Source: CAIXSC01 sp046349915 (GTDB taxonomy: Bacteria > Planctomycetota > Planctomycetia > Pirellulales > Pirellulaceae). From it: 64,000 bases of DNA. The stretch covers positions 1,240,001 through 1,304,000 of the forward strand of contig JAXMBL010000004.1 of the NCBI GenBank assembly GCA_046349915.1, read 5' to 3'. Made by a program: the position numbers and the translations under genes. The notes under the pieces are model-generated. The model did not search any database. It saw only the letters and a list, made by a program, of their open reading frames with translations, and was not told the origin of the DNA. Shown here piece by piece: positions 36,740-44,816 of the stretch (position 1 is its first letter; each line of letters opens with the position of its first letter).

Positions 36740-38614
36740 GTGAATCTACACGTACTTGTTAGTCAGTTGCTCGCAGACACCGAAGGGAGCGTACGTCGCT
36801 TTCTGCCGGAGTTGGTGATGTGCGCGACAATCCTGGTGATGCTGCTCGTGCGTGTCTCGCCGCTCCGCCGCATCGTGAGTTCCTTCGCGGTGCTAGTCGT
36901 GGGAGTGATTCTCGCGCTGGGGTTAACCGGTCCATGGACCGGCATCGTGAGGCAGGAAATTTTCACCGGGATGTTGGTGTACGACGGGTTCACTGTCTAC
37001 ATTCGGACGCTACTGTTGCTGTTTGTGTTGCTGTTTGCCGTTTTCACTCGCCTGTCGGGCCTGCCTGATCGAGACGACGGCGCGGACATTTACACGCTGG
37101 TTCTCGGCGCCACGCTCGGCATGTGCTTGATGGCGTCGGCCAATCACCTGTTGGTGGTTTTTCTGAGCGTGGAAATGGCGAGCGTCCCGTCGTATGCGTT
37201 AGCGGCCATGTTAAAGGGGCGACGCCAAAGCAGCGAAGCGGCATTGAAGTACGCAGTCTACGGCGCCGGCGCCGCGGGGGTGATGCTGTATGGCATCAGC
37301 CTGATCGCGGGAACAATGAATACGTTGCACCTTCCCACGATCGCCTTGCAACTCGCCGAGAAATTGCCCGAGTTTACCTCTGAGCAGACCATGGTGTTGG
37401 CGCTAGGCGGTCTTCTGCTGGGGGTTGGTTTGGCCTTCAAATTGTCGGCGGTTCCCTTTCACTTCTGGTGCCCCGACGTCTTCGAAGGTGCTTCGGCCGA
37501 AGTGAATGCGTTTTTAAGTATTGCCTCAAAGGCAGGTGCGTTGGCGCTGTTGGTGCGAGTGGTCGCGGGGATGGGCACATTACCGCCCGACCCCGTAGAG
37601 GTTGCCGCGACGCCGTCCGCCGCGACGGCTCGCCTGGATGTCGCTCAAACAACGGAATTCGTGGCGTTGGTGCAGGAAGAAAAGCCCGCCGCGGTCGCGC
37701 CGGCGCCCGAGAACGCGGCCGAAGAAAAGCCTGCCCCGACGGAAGCTCAACCTGCGGAAGCCAAGCCCGCAGATGCTCAACCTGCGGCGCTTGGCGCGGA
37801 GGCAGCGAAGGAGACGCCCGCTCCGGCCGCTGGCGAGGTTTCGAATGAGATTCGCGCCTTGTCGCGCAAGGTGATCATCGAGCGGCTTCAGCCAGCTCGG
37901 AATTTCGCGGCGAAGCTGATCGCGTTTTTGGCGGTGTTGACTTGCACGTTTGGAAATCTCGCGGCGTATGGCCAGACGAACATCAAGCGTCTGTTCGCTT
38001 ATTCCACGATCGCTCACGCGGGCTACATGATGATGGCGGTCCCTGCCTTCTTGGTGCTGGCGAGTCACGACTCGGAAGCGGCATCCAAAGCAGTTGCCGG
38101 GTTAGCGATTTACTTGTTCGTGTATCTCTTCATGAATCTGGCCGTGTTCGCCATCATCGCCTTCTGGCGGAATGCCTATCGCACCGAGCAGATCGAGGAC
38201 TACGCGGGGCTGATACGTCGTTCGCCGGTGATGACCGTCTGCTTCGTCATTGCCTTGTTCAGCTTGGTGGGACTGCCGCCGCTCGCGGGGTTCATCGGCA
38301 AGTTCGCCATTTTCGCTCCGCTGGCCGACGGTTATCAACTCTCCGCTTCCGCGGGGCAACCCGCGGGGTTCTTGTTGGCGGTGCTGCTGGTGGGCGGCGT
38401 CAATTCAGCGATCAGCTTGTTCTATTACTTGCGAGTCGCCAAGGTGATGACGATCGATCCCGAACCGAAGGAACGCCGACCTGGCGAGTTGAGTAATCCG
38501 TGGTTGCAGGCTGGGTTCGTCTGTTTGGTCACCTTGCCAATTTTGGCTTTGATTTTCGGCTGGTCGTGGTTGCACGAGTGGTCTTTGTCGGCCGCCCGCC
38601 AGGTGCTCGGTTAA
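36740..38614 (+). CDS. nuoN: NADH-quinone oxidoreductase subunit N with Ala/Pro-rich insertion
   Basis: 624 residues against about 480-500 in most bacteria. Core signatures are SVEMASVPSYALAA, FKLSAVPFHFWCPDVFEGA and YSTIAHAGYMMMAVPAF. The excess comes from an insertion at about residues 280-385, very rich in Ala, Pro, Glu and Lys (EEKPAPTEAQPAEAKPADAQ), placed in a loop before the ITAFLAV-type helix. The start is a GTG at 36740. Last gene of the complex I run. Confidence 0.95.
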   Translation: MNLHVLVSQLLADTEGSVRRFLPELVMCATILVMLLVRVSPLRRIVSSFAVLVVGVILALGLTGPWTGIVRQEIFTGMLVYDGFTVYIRTLLLLFVLLFAVFTRLSGLPDRDDGADIYTLVLGATLGMCLMASANHLLVVFLSVEMASVPSYALAAMLKGRRQSSEAALKYAVYGAGAAGVMLYGISLIAGTMNTLHLPTIALQLAEKLPEFTSEQTMVLALGGLLLGVGLAFKLSAVPFHFWCPDVFEGASAEVNAFLSIASKAGALALLVRVVAGMGTLPPDPVEVAATPSAATARLDVAQTTEFVALVQEEKPAAVAPAPENAAEEKPAPTEAQPAEAKPADAQPAALGAEAAKETPAPAAGEVSNEIRALSRKVIIERLQPARNFAAKLIAFLAVLTCTFGNLAAYGQTNIKRLFAYSTIAHAGYMMMAVPAFLVLASHDSEAASKAVAGLAIYLFVYLFMNLAVFAIIAFWRNAYRTEQIEDYAGLIRRSPVMTVCFVIALFSLVGLPPLAGFIGKFAIFAPLADGYQLSASAGQPAGFLLAVLLVGGVNSAISLFYYLRVAKVMTIDPEPKERRPGELSNPWLQAGFVCLVTLPILALIFGWSWLHEWSLSAARQVLG

Positions 38615-38642
38615 TCGGTACGCTACGACGAGGCTCGCTGCT

Positions 38643-39080
38643 ATGAGTTCCACATCGACCAATGCCGTTCTCAATCGCCTGGTGTCCATGCTCAACCGGA
38701 CGCTCCCCGCGTACCTGAGGGATGCTCGACCCTGGACTTATCCGGGGCGTGAGCATGCGTTCGAAACTCTGTTGGAGGTGGGGCGACAGCAGGTCGACTC
38801 GGCGGACCGTTTGTCGCGTTGGATCGTCGAGAACCATGGCTCGCCTGACTCGGGTGATTTTCCACTCGATTTCACTCGCTATACCGATCTATCGGTCGAT
38901 TATCTGATCAAGGAGTCGTTGCGACGTCAGGATGGAATCGTTGCAAAGATCGAGGCAAGTCTCGATGAATTGACGTTGACGCCGCACGCCCACGCATTGG
39001 TTCAGGAGACGCTTGGCGAAGCGAAGGCTCATCGAGATATGTTGCGCGAGGTGCTCCTGCCGGCGCCCGCGGGGCGCTAG
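38643..39080 (+). CDS. Helical protein of unknown function
   Basis: 145 residues, mostly alpha-helical and soluble, without signal peptide, membrane helix or known motif. A possible four-helix bundle is suggested by the pattern of amphipathic helices (about 5-22, 38-62, 85-110 and 115-138). It lies 28 bases after nuoN and 8 bases before tatD, so it is probably in the same transcript as one or both. I do not recognise the family. Confidence 0.7.
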   Translation: MSSTSTNAVLNRLVSMLNRTLPAYLRDARPWTYPGREHAFETLLEVGRQQVDSADRLSRWIVENHGSPDSGDFPLDFTRYTDLSVDYLIKESLRRQDGIVAKIEASLDELTLTPHAHALVQETLGEAKAHRDMLREVLLPAPAGR

Positions 39081-39088
39081 GCGCCGCG

Positions 39089-39871
39089 ATGGAATTGTTC
39101 GACACGCACGCGCACCTGGACGGTGAATCGTTTGTCGACATTTTGCCCGATGTATTGCGGCGGGCGACCACGGCGGGCGTCCAGTCGATTTTGACAATCG
39201 GCATCACGCTGGCTTCAAGTCGCCGATCGGTCGAGCTGGCTCAGGTTCATTCTCAACTGTATGCCGCGGTGGGAATCCATCCCAACCACTGTCTCGAAGC
39301 GGAAGCCGCCGACTGGGATGAGATCGTGCGTTTGGCCTCCGCGTCGCGAGTGGTGGCGATTGGCGAGACGGGGCTGGATCGCTATTGGGACTTCGTCAAG
39401 TTTGACCTGCAGCAGGATTACTTTGATCGGCACCTGCGACTCTCCCAGGAGTTGGGACGTCCAATCGTGATTCACATGCGGGACTGCGAGCAGGATGTGT
39501 TGGAGATGCTCCGAACGGCTCGTGCTCGCGGTCCGATCCAAGGCATTATGCACTCGTTCGCCGCCAGCGAGGCGACAGCCATGGAATGTCTCGAGTTGGG
39601 GCTCCATATCAGCTTTGCGGGAATGGTGACCTACAAGAAGTCGGATGAACTGCGGCGTATCGCGACGCTGATTCCCGCAGATCGTTTGCTTGTCGAAACC
39701 GATTCGCCTTACCTCTCGCCTCATCCGCATCGCGGCCAGAAACCGAACGAGCCCGCGATGGTGATTCATACGGCTGCCTGCCTAGCCGCCGCTCGCGGCA
39801 CGACACTAACCCAACTAGCCGCCACGACAACAGCCAACGCGAAAAGACTACTGTTGCGGAATGGTCATTAG
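39089..39871 (+). CDS. tatD: TatD family metal-dependent deoxyribonuclease
   Basis: 260 residues, a TIM-barrel hydrolase. Metal ligands are visible: DTHAHLD (His7, His9), AIGETGLD (the bridging Glu), VIHMRDC and GIMHSFAA (His), and ETDSPYLSPHPHRGQKPNEP (Asp). TatD enzymes are 3'-5' DNA exonucleases/AP endonucleases and D-aminoacyl-type hydrolases. It starts 8 bases after the previous stop. Its last codons run into a GGTCATT array. Confidence 0.95.
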   Translation: MELFDTHAHLDGESFVDILPDVLRRATTAGVQSILTIGITLASSRRSVELAQVHSQLYAAVGIHPNHCLEAEAADWDEIVRLASASRVVAIGETGLDRYWDFVKFDLQQDYFDRHLRLSQELGRPIVIHMRDCEQDVLEMLRTARARGPIQGIMHSFAASEATAMECLELGLHISFAGMVTYKKSDELRRIATLIPADRLLVETDSPYLSPHPHRGQKPNEPAMVIHTAACLAAARGTTLTQLAATTTANAKRLLLRNGH

Positions 39872-39930
39872 TCATTAGTCATTGGTCATTGGTCATTGGT
39901 CACTGGTCGCTGGTCGCTAGTCGCTAGTTA
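39863..39930. repeat. GGTCATT-type heptamer array (plus orientation)
   Basis: About nine degenerate copies of GGTCATT (variants AGTCATT, GGTCACT, GGTCGCT, AGTCGCT). The array starts inside the last codons of tatD and supplies its TAG stop. Divergence grows with distance from the gene. Confidence 0.9.
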
Positions 39931-40232
39931 TTTGCCAAAGGGGGGCTGGTTCCTATGGCTAGTGATACGCATGCTGAAAGGGTTGAGCTACAAACAACGA
40001 ACAACCAATGACGAATGACGAATGACCAATGACCAATGACCAATGACCAATGACGAATGACGAATGACGAATGACGAATGACCAATGACGCTTGGACGCC
40101 CCTCGCTTGGTGTGGCGGGGCTTGCTTCGGGGCGTTGTGACCGCCATATTCGGCGCTGTGTCGGTTGACTTTTTTTCCCTCCGTTCGTCCTCTGGGGACG
40201 AAGCCACACCCTTTACCCTGAATACGACCGCA
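39872..40232. other. Repeat-bearing intergenic region between tatD and the dehydrogenase gene
   Basis: 361 bases dominated by two heptamer arrays in opposite orientation with about 70 bases between them. The last 140 bases (40091-40232) presumably carry the promoter of the dehydrogenase gene. An in-frame extension of that gene covers them but looks non-coding. Confidence 0.6.
40004..40090. repeat. AATGACC/AATGACG heptamer array (reverse orientation)
   Basis: About twelve copies of the reverse complement of GGTCATT, with CAATGAC and GAATGAC alternating in runs. With the tatD-side array it forms an inverted pair able to fold into a long imperfect stem. Confidence 0.92.
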
Positions 40233-41204
40233 ATGGCCAAGCCTCGTGTTTTTGTCACTCGCAAGATTCCCGCCGCTGGACTCGACAAGGTGCTCGCTGC
40301 CTGCGACGCCGAGGTGTGGCAGGAGCAGCTGCCGCCGTCGCGCGCTGTGCTGCTCGAGAAGGTCCGTGGCGTCGAGGGGGTGTTGTCGTTGTTGACGGAG
40401 AAGATAGACGCCGAAGTGATGGACGCGGCGGGCCCTTCCTTGAAGGTGATCAGCAATTTCGCGGTGGGCTACAACAATATTGATGTGGCGGAGGCGACGA
40501 AGCGGGGAATCCGCGTCGGTAACACTCCAGGGGTGTTGACCGATGCCACGGCTGACATCGCCTTTGCCTTGTTGATCGCGGCCGCTCGACGTTTGGTCGA
40601 ATCGGTCGACTATGCTCGCGATCGCAAGTGGGTGACATGGGAACCGCTGGGGCATATCGGCGCGGATCTCCAGGGGAAGACTGTGGGCATCGTCGGCATG
40701 GGACGCATTGGTTATGCGATGGCCAAGCGTTGCCACGGCGGCTGGGATATGAACGTCCTGTATTCGGGACGGTCGCGCAATGAGCAGGCGGAGAAAGAGT
40801 TGGGGGCGCGACACGTCGATTTTGATACGTTGCTGGCCGAGTCCGACTTTGTATCGGTGCACACTGTGCTCAATGACGCCACTCGACATCTCTTCAACGC
40901 AACTGCGTTTCGCAAGATGAAAAAGTCCGCGATCTTCATCAATACGGCTCGTGGACCAATTCACCACGAAGCCGATTTGGTGGACGCTCTACGCTCGGGC
41001 GAGATCTTCGCTGCCGGGTTGGACGTGACCGATCCCGAACCGCCGGACTTCGAGAGTCCCTTGCTGCGTCTGCCCAACTGTGTGGTTGCTCCGCATATCG
41101 GCAGCGCGACGTTTTCGAGTCGCAACGGGATGGCGGAAATCTCCGCCGACAACCTGCTCGCAGGACTCGCGGGCTTGCCCTTGCGTCATTGTGTAAATCC
41201 CTGA
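40233..41204 (+). CDS. D-2-hydroxyacid dehydrogenase (glyoxylate/hydroxypyruvate reductase-like)
   Basis: 323 residues. Catalytic domain start MAKPRVFVTRKIP fits the GyaR/hydroxypyruvate reductase subgroup. The nucleotide-binding motif is GIVGMGRIG (Gly-x-Gly-x-x-Gly). The active-site Arg lies in INTARGPIHHEADLV, the Glu in DVTDPEPP and the His in APHIGSATFSSR. Catalyses NAD(P)H-dependent reduction of glyoxylate or hydroxypyruvate; exact substrate not determined. Start at 40233 gives the family N-terminus. Confidence 0.93.
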   Translation: MAKPRVFVTRKIPAAGLDKVLAACDAEVWQEQLPPSRAVLLEKVRGVEGVLSLLTEKIDAEVMDAAGPSLKVISNFAVGYNNIDVAEATKRGIRVGNTPGVLTDATADIAFALLIAAARRLVESVDYARDRKWVTWEPLGHIGADLQGKTVGIVGMGRIGYAMAKRCHGGWDMNVLYSGRSRNEQAEKELGARHVDFDTLLAESDFVSVHTVLNDATRHLFNATAFRKMKKSAIFINTARGPIHHEADLVDALRSGEIFAAGLDVTDPEPPDFESPLLRLPNCVVAPHIGSATFSSRNGMAEISADNLLAGLAGLPLRHCVNP

Positions 41205-41224
41205 AGCTGAGAGGAGACAGTGCG

Positions 41225-41995
41225 ATGAGACTGAACCTGAACCCTCGGGTAATGTTGGGCGATGCTGGTTCTCGCGAGGCGATTGAGCAGTTCAAGTTGC
41301 TCGCCAAGTCGCTCGTGGCAGTGGCGGCGCTGTCGCAGGTTCTGTCGGCGACTTCCCCATTGGTTGCACAAGAGAAGAGCGTGCGGCCTGGAGTGAACAA
41401 GTCGTTTGAAGAGGGCAAGGTCGACGAATTCGTGGGGCGATTCGAGAAGGAAGGACGCGATGTCTTCGATCGTCGCCATGAAGTGATCGAGGCGCTGGCC
41501 TTGCGACCAGGCATGGTGGTAGCCGACATCGGCGCGGGGACGGGCCTGTATTCGCGAATGTTCGCCCAGAAAGTGGGCGAGAAGGGCCTGGTGTTGGCCG
41601 TCGACATCACGGAAAAATTCGTGAAGCATGTCGACGATACGGCTCGAGCGCAAGGCGTCAAGAATGTGAAGGGCGTGCTCTGCAAACCAGACTCGGCCGA
41701 ACTCCCTGACAACTCGGTGGATCTCGCCTTCATCTGCGACACGTATCATCACTTCGAGTTTCCCGAGAAGACCATGCGCTCGATCCACAAGGCGTTGAAG
41801 CCTGGAGGGCAGGTGGTGCTGATTGACTTTCACCGCATTGAGGGGAAAAGCACCGATTGGGTGTTGGGGCATGTGCGAGCTGGCCAGGAGGTTTTTTCTC
41901 GGGAAATTGTCGCCGCTGGCTTTAAGCAGGTGGACGAAAAGAAGGACCTGCTGAAGGAGTCTTACTTCGTTCGCTTTGAAAAGGTGGAACCATAA
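41225..41995 (+). CDS. Class I SAM-dependent methyltransferase with N-terminal export-like signal
   Basis: 256 residues. GAGGAGA precedes the ATG. Residues about 20-48 form a hydrophobic stretch (LLAKSLVAVAALSQVLSATSPLVAQ) ending in an Ala-Gln site like a signal-peptidase cleavage point. A Rossmann methyltransferase core follows: motif I VVADIGAGTG (about 98-107), the acidic LAVDI loop, DLAFICDTYHHF (motif IV region) and LKPGGQVVLIDF. SAM is not expected outside the cytoplasm, so export is puzzling; the stretch may instead be a membrane anchor or misread. Substrate unknown. Follows the dehydrogenase by 20 bases. Confidence 0.85.
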   Translation: MRLNLNPRVMLGDAGSREAIEQFKLLAKSLVAVAALSQVLSATSPLVAQEKSVRPGVNKSFEEGKVDEFVGRFEKEGRDVFDRRHEVIEALALRPGMVVADIGAGTGLYSRMFAQKVGEKGLVLAVDITEKFVKHVDDTARAQGVKNVKGVLCKPDSAELPDNSVDLAFICDTYHHFEFPEKTMRSIHKALKPGGQVVLIDFHRIEGKSTDWVLGHVRAGQEVFSREIVAAGFKQVDEKKDLLKESYFVRFEKVEP

Positions 41996-42137
41996 ACCGC
42001 ATGGCGGGGATTGGCGAACGTCCTGTCGGCTACTATTCCCTGTAGGCTGCTATTCACTGTCGGCTACGACACGTTGTCGACTACATTCCGCGGTCGGCGG
42101 CTCGTCGTCGGCTCTATCGGTCATTAGGAAAAGGCTC

Positions 42138-42851
42138 ATGAGAATCCAACTTGCAGAACGCCTGGGCGCAGCGGTTGTCGTTGCGACTTCTTTATTCGTT
42201 ATGGGGTGTGAGGCGGAACCGGCGTCGGCGCCGCTGAAGACGGGCAACGTCGAGCGAGAGCGGTCGTCGTCGCGCGACCCGCATGCCGATCCACACGCTG
42301 ATCCGCATGCACACGCGGGTGTCGATCCCCATGCGGGCATCGTCATGCCGGAAAAGAAACCGGCGGCCGACCAACCGCTCGATTCCTCGGGTGGCGAGTT
42401 GGCTTTGGATGAGGCGACTTTTACGGCGCCTGCCGGTTGGGGACGCAAGGAAGTGGGGCCAGGCGGCTTCATTGACGCTGAATATGTTCTGCCCAAGGCG
42501 GAAGGCGACGACGCGGATGGTCGATTGACGGTCAGCCGAGCAGGTGGTTCGATCGACGCGAACATTGATCGCTGGCGCGGACAGTTTGGGGGAACTCCCG
42601 AGAAAGATTCGAGCTCGGAGATCGAAGTCGACGGCTTGAAGGTCACGATCGTCGATTTGGCGGGCGAGTTCAATGATCAGCGCGGCCCCTTCGCGCCGCC
42701 GACCAAGAAGAAGGGTTATCGAATGCTTGCCGCCATTCTCCCCATTGGCGCTCAGCCCTACTTCGTCAAGGCGACGGGACCACAGAATACGATCGAAGGC
42801 CATGCGGCCGCGATCATGGAGTTTGTGAAGTCGGCGAAAGCGAAAAAGTAG
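42138..42851 (+). CDS. Lipoprotein with His-rich linker
   Basis: 237 residues. The ATG at 42138 (TAGGAAAAGG upstream) gives a lipoprotein signal ending in FVMGC (Cys24). A linker with DPHADPHADPHAHAGVDPHAG repeats could bind metal ions. The C-terminal domain (about 85-235) begins with FTAPAGWGRKEVGPGG and ends with an amphipathic helix (EGHAAAIMEFVKSAK), a layout seen in many planctomycetal lipoproteins of unknown role. The in-frame extension upstream to the methyltransferase gene is rejected. Confidence 0.75.
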   Translation: MRIQLAERLGAAVVVATSLFVMGCEAEPASAPLKTGNVERERSSSRDPHADPHADPHAHAGVDPHAGIVMPEKKPAADQPLDSSGGELALDEATFTAPAGWGRKEVGPGGFIDAEYVLPKAEGDDADGRLTVSRAGGSIDANIDRWRGQFGGTPEKDSSSEIEVDGLKVTIVDLAGEFNDQRGPFAPPTKKKGYRMLAAILPIGAQPYFVKATGPQNTIEGHAAAIMEFVKSAKAKK

Positions 42852-43017
42852 GCCGAAAGTGCTCGGTGCGGCAGCCGGACGAAAAAAAACTACCAGCAGA
42901 CCCACATGAAGGCATTGCGCGAGGCCTCTGCAACCTGCCAGACTTGGTTCCCGAATCGACCTTCGCCCGGGAATGGCGAACGCCCAAGATAGGTCCTCGA
43001 CAAGGAGGTGTCTGATA

Positions 43018-43420
43018 TGGCTAGTCCGCGGCGCGCCGAGTCGATGTTCGGCTGGTGTCGCCAGGCAGTGCAAAAGGGTTTGATCGAGCAGGAATTTTAG
43101 GTCGATCTTCTGCCCCATGTTGCTCGTCGCGGTCGACGGACCTGTGAAGCTCAGTCGCCCACTCTGGCCCGCGTGTCGACCGAATTGCTCGACGAACAAT
43201 CGCAGGCCGACCCCAAGTTTCAGACGAACCTGCTTTACACGCGAATGACCGGTGAGTTGCTCAGGTCCCTGCTGCAATCGCACGCGGAACTCGCGGACAG
43301 CCAGCTTCCCGCCGCACGCACCTGCCACCGCTTCGTGGCACGGACAAGCGTTGCTTGTTCGCACTGCCAAAGGTCTGCTCGGAACCGACCGCTCCGCGCC
43401 ACGGTCGGGCTGACCTGAGT
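43018..43420 (+). pseudogene. Broken ISAzo13/IS630-like transposase fragment
   Basis: An ATG at 43018 with a strong AAGGAGGTG site reads MFGWCRQAVQKGLIEQ before a stop; this resembles the WSRETIQKGxRE helix-turn-helix of such transposases. After a frame change, the 43140-43330 segment reads LLDEQSQADPKFQTN then LLYTRMTGELLRSLL, which matches the conserved DP-F-RT-LYTRL region. The rest of the catalytic domain, including the DDE residues, is missing. Family assignment is from memory of motif patterns. Confidence 0.65.
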
Positions 43421-43513
43421 AAGCATGGCTGGAAAGGAGGATTGGGCGGCCACAGTCTCACGCACATCCGAACTATCTCTGGCCGCCCAATCCTCCTTTC
43501 CAGCCATGCTTAC
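43419..43513. repeat. Perfect palindrome with 34-bp arms
   Basis: The arm GTAAGCATGG...GGGCGGCCA (43419-43452) is repeated as an exact reverse complement at 43480-43513, with a 27-base loop. It lies just inside the right terminal repeat of the decayed element. The arms contain AGGAGG and its complement. Confidence 0.97.
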
Positions 43514-43580
43514 CCAGGAGTGGGTCTGCTGGTAGTTTTTTTCGTCCGGCTGCCCTGCGGCTTCGACGGCGACCGCCGCC

Positions 43581-44816
43581 TCAAGCTCGAGCCGCGGCAC
43601 GTGGAACAGGCGGCTTGGTTTTTGTTGCCACGGCACTGCGAGCGGATAGGGATGCTTGCTGCGATGCCGAGGTCTGTGCCGCCGAGTTCGGCGTAGCCGA
43701 CGGCACGCGAAGTCGCCACCGTCGCTGGGCCAAGGAACCGACCACCAGCAATGCGAGGCCTACGGGTGCAAGCCAGCGGAGGTGGTGCGTCCACGGTACG
43801 GACAACCCTCGCAGCATCACGCTAAACGGAGCTCCTGCCGCCAGGGGCTCCCCATCGTACGTGAGTTGAACGATGTCCTCGAGTTGAATCGCCGTCGCGC
43901 CCGCCAGATTGGCTTGCACGTGTTCTAACGCGACTCCCTTCACTCGCACCTGAACGTAACGCGTCGGCAAGGTGAGTGTACGATTGAGTGCGAGTTGTCG
44001 ACTTTCGATGGGGAGTTGATAACTGAACTTGATTTCGCGTTGTCCAGGCGGCCAGGCGAGCGATGTGGTCAAGCGACTATCGACGACTTGGAAGCTGCGT
44101 CCCAGTTGCTCCAGATGAAACGTCACTCGTTCAAACCCAGGAAAGGGGTGTATTACGAGTGTGGTCGACTCTTCCTCGCCGGGGTCGGCTCCCGCGAATC
44201 CGCGCAGCGAAGGGTTCATGACCAGAATGCTTTCGGTAACTTCGAGTGCTTGTCCGGCAACTTGGATGTCTACCTCGTGTCGTAACGCCACCAGGGGCGA
44301 GTCTCCCGATGTTCCTGGAAAGCAGACGAGTCGAACGCGAGCCTGCGGGACGTCCGGAAAAAGACCGACTCGAGGGCCGGGATAGTGGATGCCGTCGCGA
44401 TTTACTCCGGCAACGTAGAGAGCGCCGTTCGCGACATCAAGTTGAGTGAAGGAGAAATGTCCATCGTTGTCAGTACGAGTCGTCGCGATGGGGGTCAGCA
44501 CATCGTTGCGAACACCTCGCAAGACCACTTCCGCGCCAGACAAAGGTTCGTCATTGTTGGCGCCATCGACTACGAGACCGCCTAGCTGCCCCGTGAGGTT
44601 CTCTTGCCCTGAAGGCTGTGCAACGGCCGACTTGGGTTCGCTGGCCGCCCAGTTTAAGTCGGTGGCGGCGAGCAGATCAGGCGATGGGAAGACGAACGCG
44701 CAGAGAATCAACCAAGGCCTGATGTCGCGCTGTCGATGGCGGCGCGCCAGAATTGCGGCGACGTACGAGAGTATCGCGATGGCGGCGAGAGCATAAGCGG
44801 CGATCAAGTGCGCCAT
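43581..44816 (-). CDS. CcmD-like helix fused to carboxypeptidase-regulatory-like domain
   Basis: 411 residues. The first 30 residues (HLIAAYALAAIAILSYVAAILARR) look like CcmD, the small single-helix subunit that releases holo-CcmE from CcmABC, and occupy the CcmD position after ccmC. A second hydrophobic segment (about 35-50) follows. Residues about 80-165 form a carboxypeptidase-regulatory-like beta-sandwich (GLVVDGANNDEPLSGAEVVL, DNDGHFSF). A beta-rich region (170-345) and a membrane helix (about 345-362) follow. The gene overlaps ccmC by 13 bases, so it belongs to the operon. A fusion of this kind is unexpected. Confidence 0.75.
   Translation of the reverse strand: MAHLIAAYALAAIAILSYVAAILARRHRQRDIRPWLILCAFVFPSPDLLAATDLNWAASEPKSAVAQPSGQENLTGQLGGLVVDGANNDEPLSGAEVVLRGVRNDVLTPIATTRTDNDGHFSFTQLDVANGALYVAGVNRDGIHYPGPRVGLFPDVPQARVRLVCFPGTSGDSPLVALRHEVDIQVAGQALEVTESILVMNPSLRGFAGADPGEEESTTLVIHPFPGFERVTFHLEQLGRSFQVVDSRLTTSLAWPPGQREIKFSYQLPIESRQLALNRTLTLPTRYVQVRVKGVALEHVQANLAGATAIQLEDIVQLTYDGEPLAAGAPFSVMLRGLSVPWTHHLRWLAPVGLALLVVGSLAQRRWRLRVPSATPNSAAQTSASQQASLSARSAVATKTKPPVPRAAARA

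Larger units (their letters stand above)
42870..43554. mobile_element. Decayed insertion sequence with terminal inverted repeats
   Basis: Near-perfect terminal inverted repeats bound a 685-bp element: 42870-42905 (begins GGCAGCCGGACG, ends CAGACCCAC) and 43520-43554. They are 36 and 35 bases long and differ by one A/T in the poly-A/T run. Inside lies a degenerate transposase fragment of the ISAzo13/IS630-like type and a long palindrome. No target-site duplication is evident. The element is too short and frame-broken to be autonomous. It fills the 729-base gap between the lipoprotein and the ccm operon's last gene. Confidence 0.75.

Noticed and set aside
42192..43370. 392-residue minus-strand frame across the lipoprotein and the decayed IS
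   Set aside because: It spans the antisense of a supported gene and one terminal inverted repeat, so it is not a coherent gene.
43419..43513. Rho-independent terminator
   Set aside because: The arms are far too long (34 bp), the loop is 27 bases and no T-run follows directly; it lies within the element's inverted repeats.
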